From Neorhizobium galegae (GTDB taxonomy: Bacteria; Pseudomonadota; Alphaproteobacteria; Rhizobiales; Rhizobiaceae): 64,000 nucleotides of DNA. The stretch's first letter is position 1. Each line of letters starts with the position of its first letter. Made by a program: the position numbers and the translations under genes. Below are positions 40,685 through 48,838 of the stretch, one piece after another. Under the pieces are notes generated by a model, which worked only from the letters and a program-made list of their open reading frames with translations, did no database searches and had not been told where the DNA came from. The DNA lies in NCBI RefSeq assembly GCF_017877055.1, contig NZ_JAGIPG010000002.1, positions 1,116,001-1,180,000 of the forward strand, written 5' to 3'.

Positions 40685-41548
40685 TCAGGCGGCGAGCGTC
40701 AGGCCGATGCCCCAGGGATCCTTGAGCGACCAGCCTTCGGCTGTCTTCGTCGTGGCGATCTCCTGGGTATCGAGCGCCGTCAGCGCCGTATCCAGCGCCG
40801 CCTTGTCGTTGAAGCGCACCGTGTAATCCGAAAGCCCGGTCATATTGTCTTCGCGCACTCGGGCGCCGCGGCTGTTCCAGATATTGGCCGCGATATGGTG
40901 GTGGTAGTCGCCGGTCGCAAAGAAGCTGGCGCCCGGATAGCGCGCCATGATCTTCAGGCCCAGCACGTCGCGATAGAAGGCGTCGGCCTGCGGGATATCG
41001 CCGACCTGCAGGTGGATGTGGCCGACGGCCGTGCCGTCCGCCATGCCGTCGAAAGCCTGCTTCGGCGCGCTGCTGTAGAGTTCCTGCAGGTTCAGGCGTT
41101 CGGTCGCCATGGCGACCGTGCCGTCCGGCTGGTAGGCCCATTCCTGCGGTGTGCGGTCGCGATAGATCTCGATGCCGTTGCCCTCGGGGTCGGAGAGATA
41201 GATCGCCTCGCTGACCAGGTGGTCGGACGCGCCGTCCAGCCTGACGTTGTTGCGAGCCGCATGGGCAAGCCAATGGGCGAGTTCCTGCCGGTTGGGGACC
41301 AGGAAGGCGGTGTGGAACAGGCCGGCGGCATTGCGCGGCGCGCGGGTCACGTTGTTGCCGGTCGAAAGCGTCAGGAGCGGCAGTCCATCGACGCCCAGCA
41401 CCTCGCCGCTCGGGCTCTTTTCGATAACCTTCAGGCCGATGATGTTCTGGTAGAAACCGGAAACCAGGGCGAGGTCGCCGACAACAAGATGCGCGCCGCG
41501 GACATGGGCGGGACGGGTCAGGGCAAAAGGCTGCGTTACATCGGACAT
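40685..41548 (-). CDS. VOC-family protein, CatE-like ring-cleavage dioxygenase
   Basis: The 287-residue protein has two VOC modules: HLVVGDLALVSGFYQNIIGL with VLGVDGLPLLTLS, and HIHLQVGDIPQADAFYRDVL with FFATGDYHHHIAANIW. The module contains the metal-binding His and Glu set of extradiol dioxygenases (HIHLQ, HHHI, GIEIYRD). It may open an aromatic ring or transform a related compound; the substrate is unknown. The ATG at 41548 is used. Confidence 0.8.
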   Translation of the reverse strand: MSDVTQPFALTRPAHVRGAHLVVGDLALVSGFYQNIIGLKVIEKSPSGEVLGVDGLPLLTLSTGNNVTRAPRNAAGLFHTAFLVPNRQELAHWLAHAARNNVRLDGASDHLVSEAIYLSDPEGNGIEIYRDRTPQEWAYQPDGTVAMATERLNLQELYSSAPKQAFDGMADGTAVGHIHLQVGDIPQADAFYRDVLGLKIMARYPGASFFATGDYHHHIAANIWNSRGARVREDNMTGLSDYTVRFNDKAALDTALTALDTQEIATTKTAEGWSLKDPWGIGLTLAA

Positions 41549-41640
41549 ATCAAATCCTTTCGGGCGTCGGGCGGCTGAAACACCCTGTTGCAACCTATAT
41601 GGCCCACAGCCATCGTTCACGATAGAGCGCAAAACGGCGA

Positions 41641-41669
41641 TTGATCGTCTCCAGAATGTAGACGATCAA
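41641..41669. repeat. Inverted repeat in the VOC-usp spacer
   Basis: TTGATCGTCT (41641-41650) and AGACGATCAA (41660-41669) are perfect 10-base arms around nine bases. It lies between divergent genes and could be a regulator site for the VOC gene or the usp group. Confidence 0.6.
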
Positions 41670-41677
41670 GAGGCGAC

Positions 41678-41691
41678 TTGACCTTGATCAA
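41678..41691 (+). promoter_or_regulatory. FixK/FNR-type anaerobox
   Basis: TTGACCTTGATCAA is TTGA-N6-TCAA, the FixK/FNR consensus with one mismatch to the fully symmetric form. Its centre is about 60 bases upstream of the usp start, as in FixK- or FnrN-activated promoters. Low-oxygen induction is inferred. Confidence 0.7.
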
Positions 41692-41744
41692 GGCGGGTGG
41701 GAACAGCCAGAGCTACAATAAACGAAAAGCATGAAGGAGGTTGC

Positions 41745-42155
41745 ATGTACAAGAAGATCATCGTCGCAGTGGATGTCTCCGCCTTGGAAAAGGGCGAGCG
41801 CATCCTGCTCACCGCCTCGAACCTGCTCGACAAGGACGGCACGATCCTGATCGTCAACGTGGTCGAGGACATGCCCGCTTATCTCGTCTCCGACCTGACC
41901 GTCGATCTGATCGTGGCAGCCCGTCAGGATGCCGAACGGCAGCTCGTCGAGCTTCGCCAGAAGGCCGGCATCGAGGCCGATATCGAGATCCGCCAGGGCT
42001 CGCCGGCGCGAGAAATCCTGGCAGCCTCGGTGGATCAGGACGCGGATCTGATCATCGTCGCCTCGCATATCCCGGACCTGTCGAACTATCTGATCGGCGC
42101 CACCGCCGACCGCGTCGTGCGCCACGCCACGTGCTCGGTCCTCGTCGACCGCTGA
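41745..42155 (+). CDS. Universal stress protein, UspA family
   Basis: The 136-residue protein starts MYKKIIVAVDVSALEKGERI, with the ATP-binding glycine loop GATADRVVRHATCSVLV near the end. GAAGGAGG lies 6 bases before the ATG at 41745. It leads a likely operon with a DksA-type and a haemolysin III gene, and its promoter carries an anaerobox. Confidence 0.88.
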   Translation: MYKKIIVAVDVSALEKGERILLTASNLLDKDGTILIVNVVEDMPAYLVSDLTVDLIVAARQDAERQLVELRQKAGIEADIEIRQGSPAREILAASVDQDADLIIVASHIPDLSNYLIGATADRVVRHATCSVLVDR

Positions 42156-42169
42156 GAAGGAACGGATCC

Positions 42170-42502
42170 ATGGATACGGCAAGATATGACAGTATTCTGA
42201 GGGCGAGAAAGGCGGAGCTGGAAAACCGCCTGAGGCGCATCGAAGAGGATTTCGTCACGCCCCGCAATCCTGACGACGACGACCGCGCCGTCGAACGCAA
42301 CAATGACGAGGTGCTGGAAGAGTTCGGCGAAACCGGCGAACGGGAGCTTGCGGCAGTCGATGCGGCACTTCACCGCATTGCCGCCGGCACGTTCGGAATT
42401 TGCGCCAGATGCGGCCAGCCGATCGCTGAAAAGCGCCTGGATGCCGTGCCGCACACCCCGCTTTGTCAGACCTGCGCCGGCGAGGTGTCGGACGAAGTTT
42501 AA
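42170..42502 (+). CDS. DksA/TraR-type C4 zinc-finger protein
   Basis: The 110-residue protein starts MDTARYDSILRARKAELENR, has a coiled-coil helical part and a C4 zinc finger CARCGQPIAEKRLDAVPHTP followed by LCQTCAGE. It is shorter than DksA and close to TraR/YbiI-type proteins that bind the RNA polymerase secondary channel. The ATG at 42170 follows the usp stop by 14 bases. Confidence 0.85.
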   Translation: MDTARYDSILRARKAELENRLRRIEEDFVTPRNPDDDDRAVERNNDEVLEEFGETGERELAAVDAALHRIAAGTFGICARCGQPIAEKRLDAVPHTPLCQTCAGEVSDEV

Positions 42503-42588
42503 CGCGGGAAACGGAATGTGAATCCTCCCTCTCTTGCCTTCCGCCCTGGCCATGCTCATTCTTAAGACCGAGGAAGGCGGAAGGTCGG

Positions 42589-43254
42589 ATGAACGAGTTC
42601 GTCAATTTCGGGCGCAAGTACGATTTTCACGAGATCGTCGCGGATGGCATCATCCACGGCGTCGGTATCGTGTTTGCGCTGGTCGGCGCCACCGCCCTGA
42701 TCTTCTACGCCACCGTCTGGTCCAGCCACGGCGAGATCGCCGCCGCCTGGATCTACGGGCTCGGTCTGATCATCTGCCTGTCGATCTCGTTCACCTACAA
42801 TATCTGGCCTCACTCGCGCACCAAATGGGTGCTGCGGCGGCTCGACCATTCGGCGATCTTCATCCTGATAGCCGCCACCTACACGCCCTTTCTGCAGCGC
42901 GGCGCGCACGACCCGTGGATATTCGCCATGCTCCTGGCGATCTGGGCGACCGCCATCTTCGGCATTACGCTGAAATGCCTGTTTCCCGGCCGTTACGACA
43001 AGCTGGCCATCCTTCTCTATCTCGCCATGGGCTGGAGCGGCGTGATGGTGGCCGGGTCGATTTCGCAATATCTGCCCCCCGTCACCATCTGGCTGATCGT
43101 CATCGGCGGCTTCATTTATTCGCTGGGCGTGATCTTCCACGTCTGGGAGCGGCTGCGTTTCCAGAACGCCATCTGGCACGGTTTCGTGGTCGCCGCCGCC
43201 GCCGTCCACTACGGCGCGGTGATGACCTGCTTCAGCCTCTCCGGCGGTTTCTGA
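42589..43254 (+). CDS. Haemolysin III / PAQR-family membrane protein
   Basis: The 221-residue protein has seven membrane segments, begins MNEFVNFGRKYDFHEIVADG and has the PAQR motifs IIHGVGI, RLDHSAIFILIAATYTPF and AVHYGAVM with conserved His. Bacterial members are linked to membrane homeostasis. It is the third gene of the usp-dksA group, 86 bases after the zinc-finger gene. Confidence 0.85.
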   Translation: MNEFVNFGRKYDFHEIVADGIIHGVGIVFALVGATALIFYATVWSSHGEIAAAWIYGLGLIICLSISFTYNIWPHSRTKWVLRRLDHSAIFILIAATYTPFLQRGAHDPWIFAMLLAIWATAIFGITLKCLFPGRYDKLAILLYLAMGWSGVMVAGSISQYLPPVTIWLIVIGGFIYSLGVIFHVWERLRFQNAIWHGFVVAAAAVHYGAVMTCFSLSGGF

Positions 43255-43272
43255 CTGTCGCCTGCCCGTGGG

Positions 43273-43749
43273 CTACCTGGCGCAGCCGACCGGTTTCAGG
43301 CTGGCGACCATGCGCTTGACGATCACGTCGTAGGCCTTGAGGTCTTGGCTGCGGTATTCGAGCATCACGAAGGCCGCCGCCTCGTTGCAGAGCTGCACTC
43401 CGCGCACATATAGAACGCGGTTTCCCCTGGCCCCCGAATAGCTCGTCCAATCCATCTCGACCCGCGAATAGGAAATCTGCCAGCCGTCGTCGATCGCCTG
43501 CACGATGCGGTTCGAGGCTTCGCCCTCGAAGGCGATGTCGATAAGGTTGGTGCCGAAGACGAGGATGCGGTCGCCATTGGCACCGGTGAACGTCCGCCCG
43601 TCGTCATTGTCCGGCGCAGGTCCCATCTTGAAACCCGGCGGCACCTCGACGCGATAACCGAAGCGGGCATTGCTGTAGCTCTGCCATTCGGCAGCGGACA
43701 CCGGGGACACGACGATCAGCCATGCCATAACCATCAGCAAATACCGCAT
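43273..43749 (-). CDS. Exported hypothetical protein
   Basis: The 158-residue protein has a signal peptide (MRYLLMVMAWLIVVSPVSAA, cut near residue 20) and a mature domain WQSYSNARFGYRVEVPPGFK typical of small periplasmic lipoprotein-like folds, with two later cysteines (QLCNEAAAF, KPVGCAR) that may be disulfide-bonded. Function unknown. It is convergent with the haemolysin III gene. Confidence 0.7.
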   Translation of the reverse strand: MRYLLMVMAWLIVVSPVSAAEWQSYSNARFGYRVEVPPGFKMGPAPDNDDGRTFTGANGDRILVFGTNLIDIAFEGEASNRIVQAIDDGWQISYSRVEMDWTSYSGARGNRVLYVRGVQLCNEAAAFVMLEYRSQDLKAYDVIVKRMVASLKPVGCAR

Positions 43750-43869
43750 TCCGCCCCTCCCGCACTCGCCCCGGTGAGGCTATCAGAAGAGACGCATGCC
43801 AACAATCTGGACTCGCCGCGCCTGCGTCTGTTATAGTGGACGAAATAACATCATGATGGACGATGCAAC

Positions 43870-44373
43870 ATGACCGAACCCCTTATCCGCGACGCCACCG
43901 AAGCCGATCTCCCTGTCATCATGGAGATCTACAACGACGCGGTCGCCAACACGACGGCGATCTGGAACGAGGCTCTGGTCGATCTCCAGAACCGCAGAGA
44001 ATGGTTCTCCGCCCGCAAGTCGCGCGGCTTTCCGGTTCTGGTGGCGGATGCCGGCGGCAAGGTCGCAGGTTACGCCTCCTACGGCGACTGGCGCGCCTTC
44101 GACGGTTTCCGCCACACGGTCGAGCACTCCGTCTACGTCCACCGCGATTTCCGCGGCGGCGGCATCGGCGGGCTGCTGATGCAGGAGCTGATAACCCGCG
44201 CCGCCTCGAACGGCATCCACGTCATGGTCGCCTGCATCGAGGCCGGAAACACCGCCTCGATCGGCCTCCACGAGAAGCTGGGCTTCCGCACCGCAGGCAC
44301 GTTTTCCGAGGTCGGCACCAAGTTCGGCCGCTGGCTGGATCTGACCTGCATGGAGCTCAAGGTTACGGGGTGA
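43870..44373 (+). CDS. GNAT acetyltransferase, phosphinothricin-type
   Basis: The 167-residue enzyme matches the PAT/MnaT group: IRDATEADLPVIMEIYNDAV, WNEALVDLQNRREWF, the acetyl-CoA loop RDFRGGGIGGLLMQELI, NTASIGLHEKLGFRTAGTFSEVG and a C-terminal ELK. Members acetylate L-methionine sulfoximine or related amino acids. The gene stands alone before a degenerate parDE locus. Confidence 0.85.
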   Translation: MTEPLIRDATEADLPVIMEIYNDAVANTTAIWNEALVDLQNRREWFSARKSRGFPVLVADAGGKVAGYASYGDWRAFDGFRHTVEHSVYVHRDFRGGGIGGLLMQELITRAASNGIHVMVACIEAGNTASIGLHEKLGFRTAGTFSEVGTKFGRWLDLTCMELKVTG

Positions 44374-44412
44374 CTTTGACAACGGCCATCGGCCCCGCGG
44401 AGGAACATTGCC

Positions 44413-44529
44413 ATGGCCAGCGACGACAATCTCGGAAGACATCTCGAAGACTATGTCGATGAATTGGTGAATGCCGGACGTTACGATTCGCGTGACGATG
44501 TCCTGCGGGAAGGCCTCCGGCTGCTGTAG
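44413..44529 (+). pseudogene. ParD-type antitoxin, cut by a stop codon
   Basis: MASDDNLGRHLEDYVDELVN then AGRYDSRDDVLREGLRLL matches the ParD start, but a TAG follows at 44527. Reading through, IKERRRVELEAAF resembles the remaining helical tail. It is a decayed antitoxin, or a shortened one, with a degenerate toxin piece just downstream. Confidence 0.65.
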
Positions 44530-44587
44530 ATCAAGGAACGGCGACGCGTGGAGCTTGAGGCTGCGTTCCCTCCGATATCCGCTTTTG

Positions 44588-44731
44588 CCCGGACATGAGC
44601 AGAGCAAAATCCGCCGAATACCCCATGGCAACCACCTGATCTTCCACCACGTTCTGGATGAACGGATTTACATCCTGCACATTCTCAACGGCGCCCAGGA
44701 CTACGAAGCCATTCTCTTCCCCGACGGATGA
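44588..44731 (+). pseudogene. ParE-type toxin remnant
   Basis: The frame from about 44588 reads GHEQSKIRRIPHGNHLIFHH and ends AQDYEAILFPDG, matching the C-terminal half of ParE (RRFPHGSHVIFYR...). The N-terminal half is missing, so no functional toxin can be made. It lies directly after the cut parD. Confidence 0.6.
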
Positions 44732-44734
44732 TCC

Positions 44735-45367
44735 TCAGCTCCGCTGCAGCGCCAGATGCGCGCCGAGCCCCACCAGCAGCGCCCCACCGGCCCTCTGCAT
44801 CAGCCGTTGCGCGCCGCTCGATCGCTTCAGCCGGGTGATCACCGCGCCGGCCAGCAGCACGCAGACGATATCGGCCGAGGAGAACATCAGGTTGACGATC
44901 GTCCCGAGGATGACGAACTGCAGCCAGATGGGGAAGGCCGCGGACGCATCGATGAACTGCGGCAGGAAGGCAAGGAAGAAGATCGCCGTCTTCGGGTTCA
45001 GCACCTCGACCGTGATGCTCTCGAAAAACGCCCGCCGGCCGGATTTCTGGGCGATCTCCGGAAGCTCGACATCGCCCGCCGCCCTGGCGCGAAACAGCGA
45101 GATGCCGAGCCAGACGAGATAGGCCGCCCCCGCGAGCTTCACGACCAGGTAGAGCATCGGCACCGCATGGAAGAGCACCGAAAGCCCGGCCGCAGCGGCA
45201 AACACATGCGCATAACCGCCGATATGGATGCCGAGCGAGGCCATCAGGCCCGACCACCGCCCGCGCGCCAGCGTCTGAGCCGCGGCATAGAGCATGGCCG
45301 GGCCGGGGATGTAGGCGAACACCGCTGTGGTGGCGAGGAAGGCGAGAAACAGCTCGGTCGAGGGCAT
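44735..45367 (-). CDS. LysE-family translocator
   Basis: The 210-residue protein has the LysE topology, starts MPSTELFLAFLATTAVFAYI with PGPAMLYAAAQTLARG, and carries EVLNPKTAIFFLAFLPQFID. The ATG at 45367 follows AAGGAACAAGAT. It is a likely exporter of amino acids or related compounds. The gene appears alone. Confidence 0.85.
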   Translation of the reverse strand: MPSTELFLAFLATTAVFAYIPGPAMLYAAAQTLARGRWSGLMASLGIHIGGYAHVFAAAAGLSVLFHAVPMLYLVVKLAGAAYLVWLGISLFRARAAGDVELPEIAQKSGRRAFFESITVEVLNPKTAIFFLAFLPQFIDASAAFPIWLQFVILGTIVNLMFSSADIVCVLLAGAVITRLKRSSGAQRLMQRAGGALLVGLGAHLALQRS

Positions 45368-45593
45368 ATCTTGTTCCTTCAAGTGAAGCACCGGCATCAT
45401 TGCCGCAGGCGGCCTCCGGCTGCAAGTCACTCGGCACGGTCTTTCGAGCCGGCATCTTCATCGCCATAGATGGCGCGAACGACTTCCAGCCGATCCCCGA
45501 AAGTTTCGAAACACTTCGACCGGCGCCGAAGCATTCGTCCGCCGCGTTCACCTAGAACGAGCGCATCGAAACGCGAACAGCCAGGCCGACCTC

Positions 45594-46496
45594 ATGCCGA
45601 GCACCCCGAATATGACGAAAGAACTCGCGCTGCTCCTGGCGCTTTCGACGCTCTGGGGAGCCTCCTATACCTTCATCAAGATCGGCGTCGAGACCATCCC
45701 CCCGGTCACGCTGATCGCGCTGCGCACACTTATTGCCGGAATGGCGCTGCTGGCCGTCATCGGCTGGCGCGGCCTGAAACTGCCCCGCGATGCGGCCACC
45801 TGGGCACGCTTCCTGTTCCAGGCCTGCCTCAACAGCGCCGTTCCTTTCACGCTGATCGCCTGGGCGGAACAATCAACCGATGCGGGACTGGCCGCGATCC
45901 TCAATTCCACCACGCCGATCTTCGCCTTTCTGATCACCGCGCTGATCACCCGCCACGAACCGGTGACGGTGCGAAAACTGTTCGGCGTCGGCGCCGGGCT
46001 CATCGGCATCTGCCTCGTCATCGGCGTGCAGGCGCTGTCGGGCCTCGGCGAGGGACTGATGGCCCAGCTCGCAATCGTGCTGGCGACCGTTTGTTATGCG
46101 GGTGCTGCGATTTTCGGCAGGAACTTCAAGGGTCTCGACCCGATCATGCCGGCGGCGGGCTCGCTCGTCTGTGGCGCCGCACTGCTCATCCCGGCAAGCC
46201 TCATCATCGACAAGCCCTGGACGCTCGCGCCTTCGTTGGGTTCGATCCTTGCGTTGGTGGCGCTCTCGATCTTTTCGACTGCGCTCGCCTTCGTCATCTA
46301 TTTCCGGCTGATGCAGACGCTCGGTTCGGTCGGCGCGACGTCGCAGGCCTATCTGCGCGTGCCGGTCGGGGTGGCGATCGGCGCCGTTTTCCTTGGCGAA
46401 AGCCTGAATTCGAGCGCATGGGCCGGTCTCGTCTGTGTTGTCGCGGGGGTTGCCGCCATGACCCTGCCGGCGCGGCGAAAGTTAGCTGCGGCGTGA
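45594..46496 (+). CDS. EamA/DMT-family transporter
   Basis: The 300-residue protein has ten membrane segments with the duplicated EamA domain: LALSTLWGASYTFIKIGVET and the second half from IVLATVCYAGAAIFGRNFKG. Export of a small metabolite is likely. It is convergent with the MarR gene at 46508. The start could also be the ATG at 45612. Confidence 0.82.
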   Translation: MPSTPNMTKELALLLALSTLWGASYTFIKIGVETIPPVTLIALRTLIAGMALLAVIGWRGLKLPRDAATWARFLFQACLNSAVPFTLIAWAEQSTDAGLAAILNSTTPIFAFLITALITRHEPVTVRKLFGVGAGLIGICLVIGVQALSGLGEGLMAQLAIVLATVCYAGAAIFGRNFKGLDPIMPAAGSLVCGAALLIPASLIIDKPWTLAPSLGSILALVALSIFSTALAFVIYFRLMQTLGSVGATSQAYLRVPVGVAIGAVFLGESLNSSAWAGLVCVVAGVAAMTLPARRKLAAA

Positions 46497-46507
46497 TGTC
46501 GTGGCCA

Positions 46508-47053
46508 TCAATCCTGCGTTGGCTCGCCGGGCGTCTGGCGGGATAGATGGGCCTCGACGGCGAGGTTCAGTTCCCGCAGCAGGCCGGCAAGCTGTGCCTT
46601 CTTTTCCGGATCGAAGCCCGCGATGGCTTCCGCCTCGCTCGCCATGTCCTGCCGGAACGCAGCCTCCGCCCGCCCGGCGCCTTCGTCCGTCAGCTGCACC
46701 GCCAGGCTGCGGCCGTCGTTGTCGGATGGCACGCGCTTGATCAGGCCGGCCTTTTCCAGCCGGCCCAGCCGGTGGGTGAGGCTGCCGGAGGCGATCATCA
46801 GCGACCGGTAGAGCTCCGTCGGCGTCAGCCGATGGGGCGGCCCGGCGCGCAGAAGGGTCGCCACAACGTCGAATTCCCCGCGGTCGAGCTGGAAGGAGGC
46901 GAATGTCGCCTCGATCGACGGCGTCACCAGCCGCGACACGCGGTAGATGCGGCCGAGAATCTCCATCGGCCCCGTATCGAGATCCGGCAATTGTTTGGCC
47001 CACTGGCCTCGCGCCCGATCGATGTGATCCTGCATCTTTCGTTCTTCCGTCAT
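46508..47053 (-). CDS. MarR-family regulator
   Basis: The 181-residue protein has a winged helix (about 60-125: TPTELYRSLMIASGSLTHRL, wing DNDGRSLAVQLTDEG). Start MTEERKMQDHIDRARGQWAK at ATG 47053. It is divergent from an EamA exporter and the spacer holds two copies of an 18-bp palindrome, so it should repress that gene and itself. The inducer is unknown. Confidence 0.85.
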   Translation of the reverse strand: MTEERKMQDHIDRARGQWAKQLPDLDTGPMEILGRIYRVSRLVTPSIEATFASFQLDRGEFDVVATLLRAGPPHRLTPTELYRSLMIASGSLTHRLGRLEKAGLIKRVPSDNDGRSLAVQLTDEGAGRAEAAFRQDMASEAEAIAGFDPEKKAQLAGLLRELNLAVEAHLSRQTPGEPTQD

Positions 47054-47077
47054 TCCGATTCTCCGTCTCGATGAAAC

Positions 47078-47126
47078 TATCTTGACATGAAGATAAATTG
47101 GGAGCAAATATCTTCACATGAAGATA
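47078..47126. promoter_or_regulatory. Tandem MarR operators
   Basis: TATCTTGACATGAAGATA (47078-47095) and TATCTTCACATGAAGATA (47109-47126) are near-identical palindromes whose centres are 31 bases apart, about three helical turns. The second has perfect 8-base arms. They match the TATCTTGACATCAAGATA type of MarR/PecS operators. Confidence 0.8.
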
Positions 47127-47145
47127 AATAGGTGAGGAACCGACC

Positions 47146-48108
47146 ATGCCTTCGATCGCCGCAAGAAAGCTTTTTGAAATTCCGCTGATCGTGCAGATGC
47201 TTGCCTGTTCCTTCCTGTGGGGAGGCGCCTTCATTCTGCTCAAGGTGGCGGGCACGGCGCTGTCGCCGCTGGCCCTGACGGCGGTGAGAGGGCTGATGGG
47301 CGGCAGCCTGATCGCGGTCTGGATGATCGTCTCTGGCCACAACATTCTCCCGCGCGGACGGGAAATGCGCGACTGGGTCGTCCTTGGTTTCCTGCAGGGC
47401 GTCGTGCCGAACAGCCTGACGGCCTATGCACTGACGGAAATTTCGGCGGGCCTGACCTCGATGATCCAGGCCGCTACGCCGCTCGTCGTCGCGGTTCTGG
47501 CGCAGGCGTTGTTTGCGAGCGAACGGCTGACGCCGAAAGTGGCGCTGGGGCTTGCAACCGGCTTCGGCGGCATGGTCCTGCTCATCGGTCCGGCAGCGTT
47601 CGGTGCCGACAGCGTCAGCCTCCGCGGCGTCGGCGCCGTGGCCATCGTCGCGGTCAGCTATGCGCTCGGCAATCTTTATGTGCGTGGCATTCCAGGTGCT
47701 CAGCCGGTCCGGCTGGCGCTGGGGCAGCAGCTGTTTTCCGGCCTGCCGACCTTTGCCGTGATGATCACTCTCGGTGGTTTTTCGGCCTTCTCTCCGGCGC
47801 TCGACAACCTGCCGCTGCTTCTCGTCCTCGGCGTGTTCGGCACGGCCCTGCCGATCGTTCTCTATATGAACATCCTCAAGAAGGCAGGCCCGACCATCGG
47901 TTCGATGAACGGCTATTTCCTGCCGCCCTGGACGATCGTCCTCGGTTTTGTCCTGCTGGGCGAACCGGTTAGCCTCAGAGAGATCATCGCGACCGCGATC
48001 GTGCTTGCCGGTGTCGCGATCGTGTCGCTGAAGACGGAAATTCTTGTCAGCGCCCGCGGCAGGCTTGCCGCCGTCCTTCGCCCGCACCGCAGCGGCAGGA
48101 TCGCCTGA
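47146..48108 (+). CDS. EamA/DMT-family transporter
   Basis: The 320-residue protein has ten membrane segments and two EamA repeats: MLACSFLWGGAFILLKVAGT and the second ending PPWTIVLGFVLLGEPVSLRE. It lies 92 bases from the divergent MarR gene and 20 bases from the second operator, so its expression is very likely MarR-controlled. The substrate is unknown. Confidence 0.85.
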   Translation: MPSIAARKLFEIPLIVQMLACSFLWGGAFILLKVAGTALSPLALTAVRGLMGGSLIAVWMIVSGHNILPRGREMRDWVVLGFLQGVVPNSLTAYALTEISAGLTSMIQAATPLVVAVLAQALFASERLTPKVALGLATGFGGMVLLIGPAAFGADSVSLRGVGAVAIVAVSYALGNLYVRGIPGAQPVRLALGQQLFSGLPTFAVMITLGGFSAFSPALDNLPLLLVLGVFGTALPIVLYMNILKKAGPTIGSMNGYFLPPWTIVLGFVLLGEPVSLREIIATAIVLAGVAIVSLKTEILVSARGRLAAVLRPHRSGRIA

Positions 48109-48151
48109 GCAGGTAGCCTGAGCCAGTGAGCCCGAGCCCAGGAGTTTGACG

Positions 48152-48177
48152 AAAGGCCCGGCATCCCGGGCCTTTTC
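48152..48177. terminator. Terminator between EamA and TetR genes
   Basis: AAAGGCCCG and CGGGCCTTTT pair around GCATC. It lies between convergent genes and serves both. Confidence 0.85.
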
Positions 48178-48742
48178 ATTGCCTCGGCAGCACCGATGCG
48201 ACAAACGCTTCCAGGCTCCTGCGCACATGCGCATCGATCGGCCCCATGGGATTGAACCCCCACCAGAGAAGACAGCCCTGCCACTGCGAGGCCATCAGCA
48301 TGCCGATATTGTCCGGCGTGCCGGGCGTCGCTGCAAAACAGGCGGTGATCGCGCTGGAGATGACCTTGCCCCAGGCGCTGCCGCGGGCACGCAGGCGCGG
48401 ATCGCGAAAATCCTCCCGCAACATCAGCAGGCCCTCGGCATAGGCGTCGATGCCGCCATAGTCACCGGAAAGCGCGACGAGAATGTCCACGGCACCTTGC
48501 GGCGTTTTCGGCGCGGCAGCGATCGCCGCTTCCGTCTTGGCATCGAGATCGTCCCAGGCAAACAGCAGGGCGGCGCGCGCGAGTTCTTCCTTGTTCCTGA
48601 AGCGCTGCACCAGCGTCGAGCCGGAAAGGCCGCAGGCGGCCGCAAGCGACGCGAAGGTCAGCGCCTCCGGGCCTTTTTCGTGCATCATCTTCAGCGCTGC
48701 CGCCAGTACGTCGTTGTCCGGCATGGTTTTTGGTCGCGCCAT
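48176..48742 (-). CDS. TetR-family regulator
   Basis: The 188-residue protein has an N-terminal TetR helix-turn-helix (DNDVLAAALKMMHEKGPEAL, TFASLAAACGLSGSTLVQRF) and a helical ligand-binding part with GLLMLREDFRDPRLRAR. It is divergent from an SDR gene across a perfect ATAAACGTTTAT palindrome, so it probably represses the SDR and itself. The ligand is unknown. Confidence 0.85.
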   Translation of the reverse strand: MARPKTMPDNDVLAAALKMMHEKGPEALTFASLAAACGLSGSTLVQRFRNKEELARAALLFAWDDLDAKTEAAIAAAPKTPQGAVDILVALSGDYGGIDAYAEGLLMLREDFRDPRLRARGSAWGKVISSAITACFAATPGTPDNIGMLMASQWQGCLLWWGFNPMGPIDAHVRRSLEAFVASVLPRQ

Positions 48743-48757
48743 CTTGTCTCTCGTATT

Positions 48758-48777
48758 ATAAACGAATAAACGTTTAT
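48758..48777. promoter_or_regulatory. Candidate TetR operator
   Basis: ATAAACGTTTAT (48766-48777) is a perfect 12-base palindrome, preceded by another ATAAACG half-site at 48758-48764. It lies between the divergent TetR and SDR genes. Confidence 0.65.
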
Positions 48778-48838
48778 ATATTGCCTCCATTTGGAAAGCC
48801 AGTTCTAACCATACCGAACCGGAAGGGAAGGAGCCGTC

